From JBIOJM01 sp044450785 (GTDB lineage: Bacteria; Planctomycetota; Planctomycetia; Isosphaerales; Isosphaeraceae): 18,430 nucleotides of DNA. This document shows, piece by piece, positions 6,318 through 15,500 of this stretch. The stretch covers positions 1 through 18,430 of the forward strand of contig JBIOJM010000198.1 in NCBI GenBank assembly GCA_044450785.1, written 5' to 3'. Both the position numbers and the translations under genes were made by a program. How positions within the stretch are numbered: the first letter of the stretch is position 1; every line of letters begins with the position of its first letter. The notes beneath the pieces were generated by a model. That model had not been told where the DNA came from. It did not search any database and was given only the letters and a program-made list of their open reading frames with translations.

Positions 6318-9299
6318 TCAGATGGATCCGGCCTGGTTGATGGCGCTGAAGACGGTGTTGGCCTTGGTATCCTTGACGGCGTTCCCATTGTAGAGGACGC
6401 CGTTAGCGGACTGGGCGTCGGCGGCCAGCAAGATGTCCATCACGGTCATGGTCGTATTGTCCGCCACGCCGAAGGCGGCGCCGTTGGCGCCGACGTTGAA
6501 CGTCGCCGTCGCGACGCCGTTGCCGCCGCCGATGAAGCCGTAATGCGTCCCCACGCCGGTGTTATCGAGCGTCCCATCGGTGACGTAGACGGCCAGGGCC
6601 GTCGCCAGCACCTGGGCGTCGAGCTTCTGCTGCTTGATGACGAAGCGGGACTGGAAGAACGATGCGATGTCGGCGTTGGACTTGCCGGCCAGGTCGTTAT
6701 TCCCCGCCTCGGCGCCGAACATGTGGGGGAAGGTCGCGGCCAGCCAGTCGCCGAGCTGGGTGCCGCCGCCGCCGTTGAGCGCCGTGATCAGCGCCTGGCC
6801 GTTCTTGTTGTTCCAGAAGCCGATGCCGGCCGTCTGGCCGTGCTGGATGGCCGCGGTTGCGGCCGGCCGCTCGCCGTAGTTGTAGTTCAGGGCGTCGAGG
6901 CCCGCCGCGAGTTGCAGGTCGAACTGGTCGAGCGAGACGGACCCGCCGCCTGTGCCGACGGAGTCGATCCCCTGCGTGTAGCCGGCCGGCTGCGCCTCGG
7001 AGATCGTGTAGTGACCGGACAGCAGGTTCGGGAAGACGTAGGCGCCGTCGCCGTCCGTCGAGATGGTAGAGTGGACGGGGTTGCCGAGGAAGTCGGTGCC
7101 GCCCAGCGTGATCGCGACCCCCGCGATCCCCTGCTCGCCGAAGTCGACCTGGCCGTCGTCATTGAAGTCGGCGAAGACGGTCCCGGAGAGGCTGGACGGC
7201 GAGAGAGGGACGCCGTTGATCGTGAACGTGTCGGCGATGGCCGAGACGGGATTGCCGCTGGTGTTGTGAATGAGCTCGCCGTCGCCGTTGACGTTGATCG
7301 TATTGTTCCCGGCGTCGGTGACCGTGCCGAGGTCCACGGTGCCGCCGGTGATCAGGATCGCGGTCTGGGCAAAGCCGGCCGATTCCTGGATCGTACTGTT
7401 GCGGACGACAAGGCTGCCGCCATTGACCACGATCGTCGGTGAATTCGTGCTGGTCTGGGCGGTCACGCCCTGGAGGATGACGGTCCCACCGTTGACGATG
7501 ATCGCTGGCGAATTCCCCGTGATGACCGTCCCGTCGGCGAGCGTGACCGTCCCTCCATTGACAATGAAGTCGCCGGCCGTGGCCGTGCCCTGGACGGTGA
7601 CATTGCCGCCATTGACCGTCCAGCTCGTCGGCGTAACTCCGGCCTGGACGACCACGTCGCCGCCGTTGATCGTCGCGTCGCTGACTGTCGCGCCACCCGA
7701 TGATGAGGTCAGGACGACCTGGACGCCTGTCGGGGGATTGATCGGCCTGGTTAGGCTGGTGGACTGGCTGCCCAGGTCGAGCGAAACGCTGACCGGGGCG
7801 CTGGGAGCGCTCAAGCCGTTGACGGCGCTCAGGTCCGTGCTGATCTGCGTGGCGTCGGCCTGGATGGAGATCCTTCCTCCGCTCGGCAGCGTCGCGATCG
7901 CGGTCTGGAGGTTCGACACGGTCAGTGGGGCCGGGGCTTCAAAGGCACCGATGTCCACGGAGTTTCCCAGGACCCTCAGGAAGCCGGGGCCGCGCTGATC
8001 GTAGGTCAGAGGCTGGCCGGTGGTGGGATCGACGGCCAGGCCGTTGCTTCCCGCATCGATCGCGGGGCTGCCGGCCAGCAGGGCCATGGTCTGGGTGGGG
8101 CCGCCGTTGTCCGCCAGCGGGCCGAGCTTGGGGTCCAGTGGGATGATCAGCTCGCCGGAGCTGTCGACCGTGCCCGTCAGGTCGGTCCCGGTCAAGCCGG
8201 CGGTGTAGTCGAAGTCGCCGACGAGGTTGTTGCCGAGGGAATGGACCTCGCCGAAGACGTCGGGCCCCCCGCCTGGGCCTGTGTTGCCGGCGATGATCGT
8301 GTTGTCGACCGACACTCCGTGCATGCCCCCTTCGAAGTAATCGTCCCAGATGCCGCCGCCTTCGTAGGTGGCCGAGTTGGAGGCGATGGTGCTGTCGGTG
8401 ACCGTCAGCGTGCCGCTCCAGTTGATGATGCCGCCGCCGTAGTAGTAGGCCGAGTTGTAGGCGATAGTGCTGTTGGTGACCGTCAGTGTGACGGGGGAGC
8501 CGTCGATACCGTCGTTGAAGATGCCGCCGCCAGACGAGTTGATGGCCGCGTTGTAGGCGATGGTGCTGTCGGTGACCGTCACCGCGCCGCCTGGGTAGTT
8601 GCCGATGCCGCCGCCGCCGTAGCCGCCGGCGCCCGAGTTGGAGGCAATGGTGCTGCCGGTGACCGTCAGCGCGCCGGCGTTGCCGATGCCGCCGCCGAGG
8701 TAGCCCGAGTTGTTGTAGGCGATGGTGCTGCCGGTGACCGTCAGCGCGCCACTGCCGTCATTGAAGATGCCGGCGCCGCCGCCGGGGGCCGAGTTGTAGT
8801 CGATGGTGCTGCCGGTGACGGTCAGCGTGCCGGAGTTGTAGATGCCACCGCCGAAACCGCGGTTGTAGGGGCTACCGCCGATACCCGTCCCACCCGTGAC
8901 GGTCAGGCCGGAGATCGCCACTGTGCTCCCGGCGGCGATGTTGAAGACCTGGTAGAGGTTGTTGCCGCTGACGGTCGCCACGGAAGCGCCCGGGCCGGCG
9001 ATCGTCACGTTCTGGGTGATCTGCGGCAGCGCCGAGGTCAGAGTGATCGTCTGCCCGCCGGTCAAGGTCGAGTTGATGGTGATGGCGTTCGAGGCGTCGG
9101 TGCTCGCGTCGACCTGCGCGATCGCATACCGCAGCGAGCCCGTGTCGGTGACGAGATCGCTGTTGTCCGTCACCGTGAAGGACGACATGACCAGCCGCTC
9201 TTCCAGCCGATCGAACACCCGCGCCCCGCGCGGCTTCGAGCGAACTGACTCGGGACGGGGATTCCGGAACAAGCGACGGGGCCGGGTTATGGTCGACAT
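6318..9299 (-). CDS. Large secreted beta-helix protein with choice-of-anchor Q and SdrD-B domains
   Basis: A 993-residue protein, probably on the cell surface. Residues 32-39 (LEERLVMS) form the planctomycete N-terminal export motif after a basic head. A parallel beta-helix region follows with six near-identical turns (LTVTGSTIAYN / GGGI), then a choice-of-anchor Q-like segment at about 405-456 (AIDAGSN through VDIGAFE). Next come VNGG-type repeats (about 540-670) and one SdrD B-like domain at 704-808 (LSGTVFADFNDDGQVDFGEQ), with Asp-rich loops suited to calcium. A C-terminal domain at 809-993 begins near GIGFWNNKNGQALI. The ATG at 9299 is chosen over the upstream 9350 because GGAG lies nine bases before it. 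It is the last of a minus-strand series and has its own promoter-like element at 9535-9565. Adhesion or scaffolding is the likely role; no enzyme motif is seen. Confidence 0.85.
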   Translation of the reverse strand: MSTITRPRRLFRNPRPESVRSKPRGARVFDRLEERLVMSSFTVTDNSDLVTDTGSLRYAIAQVDASTDASNAITINSTLTGGQTITLTSALPQITQNVTIAGPGASVATVSGNNLYQVFNIAAGSTVAISGLTVTGGTGIGGSPYNRGFGGGIYNSGTLTVTGSTIDYNSAPGGGAGIFNDGSGALTVTGSTIAYNNSGYLGGGIGNAGALTVTGSTIASNSGAGGYGGGGIGNYPGGAVTVTDSTIAYNAAINSSGGGIFNDGIDGSPVTLTVTNSTIAYNSAYYYGGGIINWSGTLTVTDSTIASNSATYEGGGIWDDYFEGGMHGVSVDNTIIAGNTGPGGGPDVFGEVHSLGNNLVGDFDYTAGLTGTDLTGTVDSSGELIIPLDPKLGPLADNGGPTQTMALLAGSPAIDAGSNGLAVDPTTGQPLTYDQRGPGFLRVLGNSVDIGAFEAPAPLTVSNLQTAIATLPSGGRISIQADATQISTDLSAVNGLSAPSAPVSVSLDLGSQSTSLTRPINPPTGVQVVLTSSSGGATVSDATINGGDVVVQAGVTPTSWTVNGGNVTVQGTATAGDFIVNGGTVTLADGTVITGNSPAIIVNGGTVILQGVTAQTSTNSPTIVVNGGSLVVRNSTIQESAGFAQTAILITGGTVDLGTVTDAGNNTINVNGDGELIHNTSGNPVSAIADTFTINGVPLSPSSLSGTVFADFNDDGQVDFGEQGIAGVAITLGGTDFLGNPVHSTISTDGDGAYVFPNLLSGHYTISEAQPAGYTQGIDSVGTGGGSVSLDQFDLQLAAGLDALNYNYGERPAATAAIQHGQTAGIGFWNNKNGQALITALNGGGGTQLGDWLAATFPHMFGAEAGNNDLAGKSNADIASFFQSRFVIKQQKLDAQVLATALAVYVTDGTLDNTGVGTHYGFIGGGNGVATATFNVGANGAAFGVADNTTMTVMDILLAADAQSANGVLYNGNAVKDTKANTVFSAINQAGSI
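8366..8830 (-). repeat. Six tandem in-frame repeats encoding beta-helix turns
   Basis: A unit containing (plus strand) GTGCTGYYGGTGACSGTCA occurs at 8389, 8467, 8563, 8650, 8725 and 8806. Spacings are 78, 96, 87, 75 and 81 bases, all multiples of three. Each unit encodes one LTVTGSTIAYN / GGGI turn. The high DNA identity suggests recent expansion or homogenisation of turns. Confidence 0.85.
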
Positions 9300-9534
9300 G
9301 TGTGCTATCTCCGGGGGAAGAGAGGTCAAGATTAATCGTCTTCGAACCACATCGGTTCGGGAACAGGTGCGCCTCCCTGAGCGGCGAGGCCGGCCCCGAG
9401 CGGGCGCGAGGCCCGGCGGCGATGTTCACAATCCGCCCGTGGTCGCAAGGGCCGACTCGAGGCCCGAGCGGTGCGAGTCAACGACGCCCGGCTGGTCCTT
9501 CCCGCTCGGGTCGCCGCGTGGTCGCTCCGAAAAG
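9300..9534 (-). promoter_or_regulatory. Conserved 5' leader A of the beta-helix protein gene
   Basis: This untranslated stretch between the promoter-like element and the start codon shares three collinear blocks with leader B (11765-12015). Block 1 is 9456-9480 (in B 11909-11933), with GACTCG / CGAGTC arms that can form a hairpin. Block 2 is TCCGCCCG at 9432-9439. Block 3 is 9353-9383 (CGGTTCG, CAGGTGCGCCT and GAGCG). A further stem, CGAACC-GATGT-GGTTCG, sits near the start codon. The ribosome site GGAG is nine bases before ATG. Confidence 0.5.
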
Positions 9535-9739
9535 CAGTGCGACGAAACCAGCCGACCCCCGCCAAGGATTCCGGGATTTTTTTCCGGACGCCCCCCGACG
9601 CCGGGTTCGGCACGCCTCGAATTGAGTCCCGGTGAGACCGTGGTCGTTCAGAGGTGAGCTTGGCCAGCAGCATCCGCGATTCCAGTTGTTCCAGGCCGAC
9701 GGCGAGCTGACGACGAGGAATCCGCCTCTTCCCGCTCAT
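9332..9739 (-). pseudogene. Truncated secreted-protein start (LExR-LL export motif only)
   Basis: A frame with a very strong ribosome site (GGAGGAGGAGAG) begins at an ATG at 9739, only 12 bases after the stop of the SBBP gene. Its first 35 residues have a basic head and the planctomycete export motif LEQLESRMLL, as in the two intact secreted proteins here. After about residue 35 the peptide is Arg/Pro/Ser-rich, has no domain, and its DNA runs through the promoter-like element A (9535-9565). The simplest reading is a secreted-protein gene that lost its body by deletion, leaving the start and signal. A genuine 135-residue protein is not excluded. Confidence 0.55.
9535..9565 (-). promoter_or_regulatory. 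Shared promoter-like element A
   Basis: On the minus strand this reads TTGGCGGGG, 12 bases, then CGTCGCACTG, with an A-rich run (GGAAAAAAATCC) just upstream. The same two boxes with the same spacing occur at 12016-12046 and 15860-15890. The distance between box starts (21 bases) and a CGTC in the downstream box fit an ECF sigma promoter. Here it lies about 240 bases before the beta-helix protein start. Confidence 0.55.
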
Positions 9740-9751
9740 CTCTCCTCCTCC

Positions 9752-11764
9752 TCAGTGCCGGTTGGAATGGAAGATTGCCGTCGCGAGCGTGTTTGAGCCT
9801 CCGAGAGAGAACGATCCGGTCCCGGAGGCTGAGGCGAAGGCACCCGTGCCCGAAGCGATCTGGAAGCGTCTGCCGCCGGGCAGAATCACGAGATGGAGCG
9901 ATCCCCGGTTGTTGCTCAGGTCAGCCGTCCCGCCCGCGATTTGCCTGTGGTCGTTGTAGGTTTCCGAACAGGTCACTCGGACCACGCCCATCGAGCGAAG
10001 TCGGCCCGAGCCCGAGAACATGCCCACGTGGTTTGGCTCGGTAAAAAAACCGCGAGCTTTGCCGTCGAGTGAGAATGGCTTCGAGGACTTAGCCATCTGG
10101 ATCCGCGAAACCGCCGCGAGCGGGCCGACCGGATGACCGTCACCCGGCGGCAACGGAGCGTGGAACTGACCACCCAAGGCATTGCTCGGCCCGGAGGGAA
10201 TGACGACGGACAGCGCGGAAGGACGGAGGCCGGCCGCGAGGTGAGTGCTGCTCGTGACCGAATGGATGGTGGCCGAACTGGCCTGTGGGTCTCGCTTCAG
10301 GATGAACGAGTCGTAGGCGCCGGCGCTGGTGAGCGTCACGGTGCGGTCGCCGGTGTTGAAGTTGACCGTATTCGAGTACCAGCCGGCCGCGTAGACGACG
10401 CCGGAGGAGTCCACCGCGACGCCCCCCACCTCGTCGTCAGTCCCCGTCCCGCCGATCTGCCAGGCCCCGAGGAAGTTCCCCGAACTATCGAGCCTGGCCA
10501 CGAAACCGTCGTTGCCGCCGGCGCTGGTGAGGACCTGTCCGCCGAAGCTGGCGGTGGAGGAGAAATAGCCCCCGACGGACACATTCCCCTGAGCGTCCTC
10601 CGCAACACTGTGGCCATGGCCACCCAGCGCCCGGACCCACGAGAAGGCACCCGTTGTCGGGTCGAGCCGCGTGACGAAGCCACTGTTGCCCGCGGAGCTC
10701 GTCAACGTCTGGCTGCCGAAGGTGGTCGTGCCTCCGAGGTCGCCCGTCACATAGACGTTCCCCGCGTTAGCCGCGATGCCCCAGGGGGTACTGCCCGCAT
10801 AACGACCGCTCGTCCCGCTGGCCCAGAGGAACTGGCCGTTCTGGTTCAACTTCGTCACGAAGACCTGCTGGGTCAACGCCGGGGCGGACAGCCGGAGTTG
10901 TCCGAAAGTGAGGCTCCCACCATACGAGTTGGTGTCATAGTAACCGCTCACGTAAACGCCGCCGAGGCCGTCCGTGGCGACCCCGCCGGTGGCGGCGGCG
11001 AATTCCGCCCCCCCCATTTGCTCGGCCCAGACGACCTGGCCCGTGCCAGCAACCTTCAGGACAAAGGCGTTCGGGGTACCCGGACCATTGTGTTTTCCGA
11101 CCTGGGAGGTCAACGTGACCCCACCGAAACTGGCGGTGTACTGAAAATCCCCGGCGAGGTACATGTTGCCGCCGGAGTCAAGGGCGATGTTGCCGTACGT
11201 CCAGGTCGCCCCCCCCGTCCCGCCCATGTGCTCGGCCCAGAGGAAGTTGCCCGCGGCGTCGAGTTTGGTGACGAAGACGTCCTGGTATCCCGTGGCGGTC
11301 AAGGTGGTCGGCCCGAAGTCGGCCGTGCCCTGGAAGTCACCGGTCGCGTAGACGTTCCCGAAGCCGTCCACCGCGATCCCGCCGGTGTAGTCGTCGTTCG
11401 GTCCGCCCATCCGACGCGCCCAGAGGAACGTCCCGTCCGGGGCGTACTTGGCCACGAAGATGTCATGGGCCCCTGCGCTGGTCAGGGTGGGAGCCTGGCC
11501 GCCGTTGGGACCGGCTGTGCCGGTGAAGCGCCCGAGGGTGTAGACGTCGCCGGCGCCGTCCACCGCCACGGCGTGATTGCCACCGGTCGTCCCACCGTAG
11601 TCGTCGACCCACCCGGCCACGGACATTAGGGTCCGGCCTTCCAGTCGTTCGACCTGGCGGGGGCGGGACGCCCTGCGCCGGCGAGCCGGTCGCGTGCCGG
11701 GGCGCTCGGCCGCCGTCGGGGCCGTTTCGGGGGACAGGAGCCGTCGCAAGGGGAAAAGTCTCAT
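9752..11764 (-). CDS. Secreted SBBP-repeat beta-propeller-like protein
   Basis: A 670-residue extracytoplasmic protein. A basic head is followed by the planctomycete export motif LEGRTLMS (residues 41-48). Residues 64 to about 494 contain seven repeats of about 55-65 residues with the SBBP pattern: IAVDGFGNVYATGDFQGTA, then DxFVTKLDAAGNFLWAEHMGG. They are expected to make blades of a propeller-like fold. A separate C-terminal beta domain (about 557-670) has EPNHVGMFSGSGRL, a MGVVRVT strand, GGTADLSNNRGSL and SGTGAFASASGTGSFSLGG. The ATG at 11764 is chosen because GGAG lies nine bases upstream; 44 in-frame codons before it look like leader. It has its own promoter-like element at 12016-12046 and is followed after 12 bases by a truncated export-signal ORF. 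No catalytic motif is seen; ligand binding is inferred. Confidence 0.85.
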   Translation of the reverse strand: MRLFPLRRLLSPETAPTAAERPGTRPARRRRASRPRQVERLEGRTLMSVAGWVDDYGGTTGGNHAVAVDGAGDVYTLGRFTGTAGPNGGQAPTLTSAGAHDIFVAKYAPDGTFLWARRMGGPNDDYTGGIAVDGFGNVYATGDFQGTADFGPTTLTATGYQDVFVTKLDAAGNFLWAEHMGGTGGATWTYGNIALDSGGNMYLAGDFQYTASFGGVTLTSQVGKHNGPGTPNAFVLKVAGTGQVVWAEQMGGAEFAAATGGVATDGLGGVYVSGYYDTNSYGGSLTFGQLRLSAPALTQQVFVTKLNQNGQFLWASGTSGRYAGSTPWGIAANAGNVYVTGDLGGTTTFGSQTLTSSAGNSGFVTRLDPTTGAFSWVRALGGHGHSVAEDAQGNVSVGGYFSSTASFGGQVLTSAGGNDGFVARLDSSGNFLGAWQIGGTGTDDEVGGVAVDSSGVVYAAGWYSNTVNFNTGDRTVTLTSAGAYDSFILKRDPQASSATIHSVTSSTHLAAGLRPSALSVVIPSGPSNALGGQFHAPLPPGDGHPVGPLAAVSRIQMAKSSKPFSLDGKARGFFTEPNHVGMFSGSGRLRSMGVVRVTCSETYNDHRQIAGGTADLSNNRGSLHLVILPGGRRFQIASGTGAFASASGTGSFSLGGSNTLATAIFHSNRH

Positions 11765-12015
11765 CGTCGGGGTCTCCGTTGGAAAGAAGTCTTCGGTTCG
11801 CGAGCAGGTACGCCTTCCCGGGCGCGCAGCCCGATCAGCAGGGCCAGGCGAAGGCCGTGTGACACTCGGCCGCGGTTGCGTCCGCCCGCTCCTCATCGAG
11901 AGCGCGGCCTCGAGACTCGATCGTTGCGAGTCATGGAGGTTTGGCCGGTTCTTCTGGTCGGGCGCCGGCCGGTCCTAGTGACCCGACCGGATCGCCCTGT
12001 TGTCGTTCCAAAAAG
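11765..12015 (-). promoter_or_regulatory. Conserved 5' leader B of the SBBP gene
   Basis: This stretch aligns block by block with leader A (9300-9534) in the same order: 11909-11933 with the hairpin GACTCG-N7-CGAGTC, TCCGCCCG at 11881-11888, and 11794-11824 (CGGTTCG, CAGGTACGCCT and GGGCG). Sequence between the blocks differs. No open frame is shared, so a conserved RNA leader or control region is more likely than a gene. Confidence 0.5.
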
Positions 12016-12046
12016 CAGTGCGACGAAACCGACAAACCCCCGCCAA
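12016..12046 (-). promoter_or_regulatory. Shared promoter-like element B
   Basis: The minus-strand boxes TTGGCGGGG and CGTCGCACTG are 12 bases apart, with GGAAAAGCCCC upstream. It lies about 260 bases before the SBBP gene start. The plus strand of the same place can form CCCCGC / GCGGGG followed by CTTTT, so a plus-strand terminator is an alternative reading for this copy alone. Confidence 0.55.
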
Positions 12047-12179
12047 GAGTGCGGGGCTTTTCCGGGTATGCCGGTCCACGGATGGGCGACTCGGTGGCAA
12101 AAGTCACCTCCAACCCCTCATCATTCGAGGGGGCTCGTCATGGGATTCGCCGCTCGCCCTTCACGGGAGGCACGTTGTT

Positions 12180-12332
12180 CGCTTCAGGCGTCGAGTCCCA
12201 GGAGAATCTCGGCCTCGGCTCTCGGCTGGGGCCGGACGCCCTGCGCCGGCACGTGGATCGTGAGTCGGGGCGGCCGGCGCCCGTTCGTGGCGTGGCGGAG
12301 GCGAGGTGTCGGAACAAGGAAAAAGGTCTCAT
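12180..12332 (-). pseudogene. Decayed start of an SBBP-like secreted protein
   Basis: The peptide from the ATG at 12332 (MRPFSLFRHLAS, later RSTCRRRASGP) closely parallels the start of the SBBP protein (MRLFPLRRLLSP, later TRPARRRRASRP). The ribosome-site region is also shared: GGAGACCACGACG against GGAGACCCCGACG, each directly before ATG. Past about residue 37 the frame is broken: RAEAEILLGLDA, which would match the LExR motif region, appears in a different frame. No repeat domain follows before promoter-like element B. Upstream (to about 12460) weaker traces of the leader blocks remain, for example TCGAGGACTC near 12431. This is a dead partial duplicate upstream of the intact gene. Confidence 0.6.
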
Positions 12333-12495
12333 CGTCGTGGTCTCCATCAGGCTGGCGGTCTACCGTTGGAAAAAAGGGCCCTGCTCCCGTGCGCGTAGAC
12401 CGAGCGCCCGGGTTTGCCCCGCTCATTGCATCGAGGACTCAATGTCGTGCGGCCACTGACCCCGCTTCGTTGCCGTCACGATCTCCCGATTCGCT

Positions 12496-12519
12496 GGCCG
12501 GAGGGTTCCCTCTCCGGCC
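12496..12519 (-). terminator. Hairpin after the kinase gene
   Basis: A GGCCGGA / TCCGGCC stem, with an inner GGG / CCC pair and a short bulge, lies 12 bases beyond the kinase stop. It is a strong GC-rich stem without a T run. It suggests that kinase transcription ends here and that the secreted-protein genes downstream depend on their own promoters. Confidence 0.5.
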
Positions 12520-12530
12520 CGCCGCGCGGC

Positions 12531-15500
12531 CTACGGCCCGGGCGGTCCGTCCTTTCCCTTCGGCTTCGGCACTGGCGGTGTTTCGAGGCCCAGCAGGGCC
12601 GCCGCCTCGGCACATAATCGGTATGGCTCGTCGTTGTCCCAGCCGGTCTTTTTCATCTGTTCAATCGCCCGTTTGTACCGGGTGATCGCCTGATGCTTGT
12701 CCCCGAGTTTCCAGAAGGCCATGGCCATCACAAGCCAGACGGCGGGATCGTCGTCGGTCCGGAGGGATGCCGCCCGGTCGAGCGCCTCGATAGCTCCCTT
12801 TCCGTCGCCGAGTCGATACCGGGCCATGCCGAGGTTGTACCAGTACGCGTTTTGGTTCGATTTGAGCTTGACGGCCCTCTCCGCCAGCGTGAGCGCCCGG
12901 GCGGGTTCGTACAACCGGGGGCTCGGGCCGTTGACCAGCAGCCAGGCCACGTTGTTGAGGGACTCGGCGTCCTCCGGGACCCAGTCCGCGGCGTCCTTCA
13001 GGACGCCTCGTGCCCGCCCGGCGTAAGACTGTGCCGCTTCGGCCCGCTCGGCCGGGGAAAGGTTCGAGTCGCCTTCCGCACTCGCCGCGCAACGTGCGAG
13101 GAACGCGGCCGCGAAGAAGGAATCGCGGAGCTTGTCCGGGCTGACTCGCACGAACTCCGCCACGGCGGTGGCGGCTTCGCGGTGATGGTCGATCCCGAGC
13201 AAATCGTCGGTCAGGTTCCCCCAGTGGTTTCGCAGGAACCTCCGGTAAGTAGGGTTCTGCGGCTGGGCCTCAAGAGCGGCCCCCTGGTGTTTGATGGCAT
13301 TTCGCAGGAGCCGACAGGCTTCAGTGTGTCCAAGCGTATTCGCTCGGTTGTTCAGGCTCGCGCCGAGTTCGCTCTGGTAGTCGCTGTTCTTCGGGAAGTC
13401 AGACGCCAGCTTCTCTTTGATCGCGATCGCCAGGTCGTGCACCCGCCCCGCGTCCTGGGGCCGTCCTTCGCTTCTTAGAACGTTTCCCAGATTCGTCAGA
13501 GAACCACTCAGATTGCTGCGGTAGGCGGGCACGGCGGGGTATTCGTCCGACAGCGATTGAAAGAGGTCGCGGGCTCTCTCATAGGCTGTTCGCGCATCCG
13601 GATACCTTCGGAGTTCTTGGAGCGCCTTCCCCTCCCTGTTGTCGGCTAGACCCAGGGTGCCTCTATAGAAGGTGTTCCTGGGGAACTCGTCAACCAGCCC
13701 TTGCAAGAGGTCCCGGCCGCGGTGCAAGCTTGCCAGCGCACCATTGAGCTGATCGAGATATTCCCGTTCGCGGCTCAGGTCTTGACCGCGCTCGCTCCCC
13801 GAGGGCTTGATGATCGTCCGCTGATAAGCCAGGTCCAAGTAAGTCTGGGCAAGCTTGTAGCGGTATTTAGGACGGGCCGGGAACTGTTGCGCCAGACCGC
13901 TGAGGAGCTCGACGGCCCGTCGCCGTTCCTCTTCCGCCTCAACGAGCCGGCCGCTGCTTTGTAACACGTGGCTGAGCTGGTCATGGATTGCGGCCCGAAG
14001 TTCCCGATGCACGGGAGAGGTCAGCGGGGTAGCCGGCAGCGGTTCCATCAGGTCGGCCGCCTTTTTCAAGACGACTTCTGCTTCGGCGAGCCGCCCGCTG
14101 CCGCTGAGAAGCACAAAGCCAAGCTCGACCATCGACCAGCCCAGTTCTTGGCGTGGCTCATCGGCGGCGGGGTCTGAGGCGAGCAGTTCCTCTTGGAGCA
14201 GGATCGCCTGGCGGAGCGACTGCTCGGCCTCCGAGACACGACCGAGTTTGTGCCAAACGCTCCCTGCCCGCCGGTAGGCCTTAGCCCGCTCTCGCCGGAG
14301 CGATGGGTCGTCGGCGTTCGCCCGGGCGAATTCGTCGTAGAAACCCAGGGCCTTCTCCAGGAGGGCGCGGTCCTCGCCCTCGCGGCTCTGGTCGCGTGGG
14401 AGTTGGTCTTCGACGAGTTTCATCACCACGTCATCGAGGGCGTGGAGCGTCAGGCTGAGGTTTTGCTCTATTCGAATGCGCTGGAGGCGAGCGGCACGCT
14501 CGGCCCGTGTGGCCCGGATCGCCTGCCAGGTACTCACTGCCGTGCCCAGAACGAGGGCGAGCGCCATCGCCCCACCCGTGATCAGAGCGACGCGGTTCCG
14601 CCGCGCGTACTTCCGGAGCCGGTACCACACCGACGGCGGGCACGCCTCCACCGGTTGGTCGGTCAGGTGTCGCATCACGTCGGCCGCGAACGCGCTGGCC
14701 GTCTCGTATCTCCGCTGGCGGTCCTTCTCCATCGCCTTCATCACGATCCAGTCCAGCTCACCGCGCACCAATTGCCCCAGCCGCCGGGGGTCGGTCTGGC
14801 GGTTCGCCGAGACCGTGGTCGAAGTTACCCCCTGGGTGCTGATCCGCGTGCTTGGCTTGGGCGGCTCCTCCTCCCGGATGATGCGCCGGATCTCGTCGTA
14901 CGCCGCCGTGCGAAACGTCTCCTGGTCGAACGGGGTCGTCCCGGTCAAGAGCTCGTAGAGCAGCACGCCCAGCGAATAGATGTCGCAGCGGGTGTCGACG
15001 TCCACGCCGGAGAACTCCGCCTGCTCGGGGCTCATGTACAGCGGCGTGCCGATGAGCTGGGCGAAGCCGGTTAAGAGCGTCTTCTCGGTGAGTTGCTGCC
15101 CCATCGCCTTGACGACGCCGAAGTCGATCACCTTGGGCACGGCGGCGCCATCGATCATCGTCACCATGACGTTGGAGGGCTTGAGGTCGCGATGGATGAT
15201 CCCTTTCTGGTGCGCGTGCTGCACCGCCTGGCAGACCAGCACGAACAGCCCCAGCCGGTCTTCGATCGTGAGGTGATTCCGATCGCAGTAGTCGGTGATG
15301 GGGATGCCGCGGACGAGCTCCATGACGAAGTAGGGCCGGCCGCTCTCGGTGGCCCCGGCGTCCAGCACCCGGGCGATGTTCGGGTGGTCCATCATCGCCA
15401 GGGCCTGACGCTCCGCCTCGAACCGCGCGATGACCTGCTTCGTATCCATCCCCGGCTTGATGATCTTGAGCGCGACCCGGCGACGAACGGGCTGTGTCTG

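Noticed and set aside
8241..9248. A 335-codon open frame on the plus strand
   Set aside because: It is antisense to the repeat part of the beta-helix gene and simply mirrors the repeats (VVGDGAVGDRQ units). No ribosome site or domain.
10133..11629. A 498-codon open frame on the plus strand
   Set aside because: It lies fully antisense to the SBBP gene. Its peptide is rich in Arg, Gly, Val and Asp without a domain, as expected for the complement of high-GC coding DNA.
12037..12060. A plus-strand intrinsic terminator (CCCCGC / GCGGGG then CTTTT)
   Set aside because: Only copy B forms this stem well, and no plus-strand gene ends nearby. The upstream A/T run is kept in all copies in a position that suits a promoter on the minus strand.
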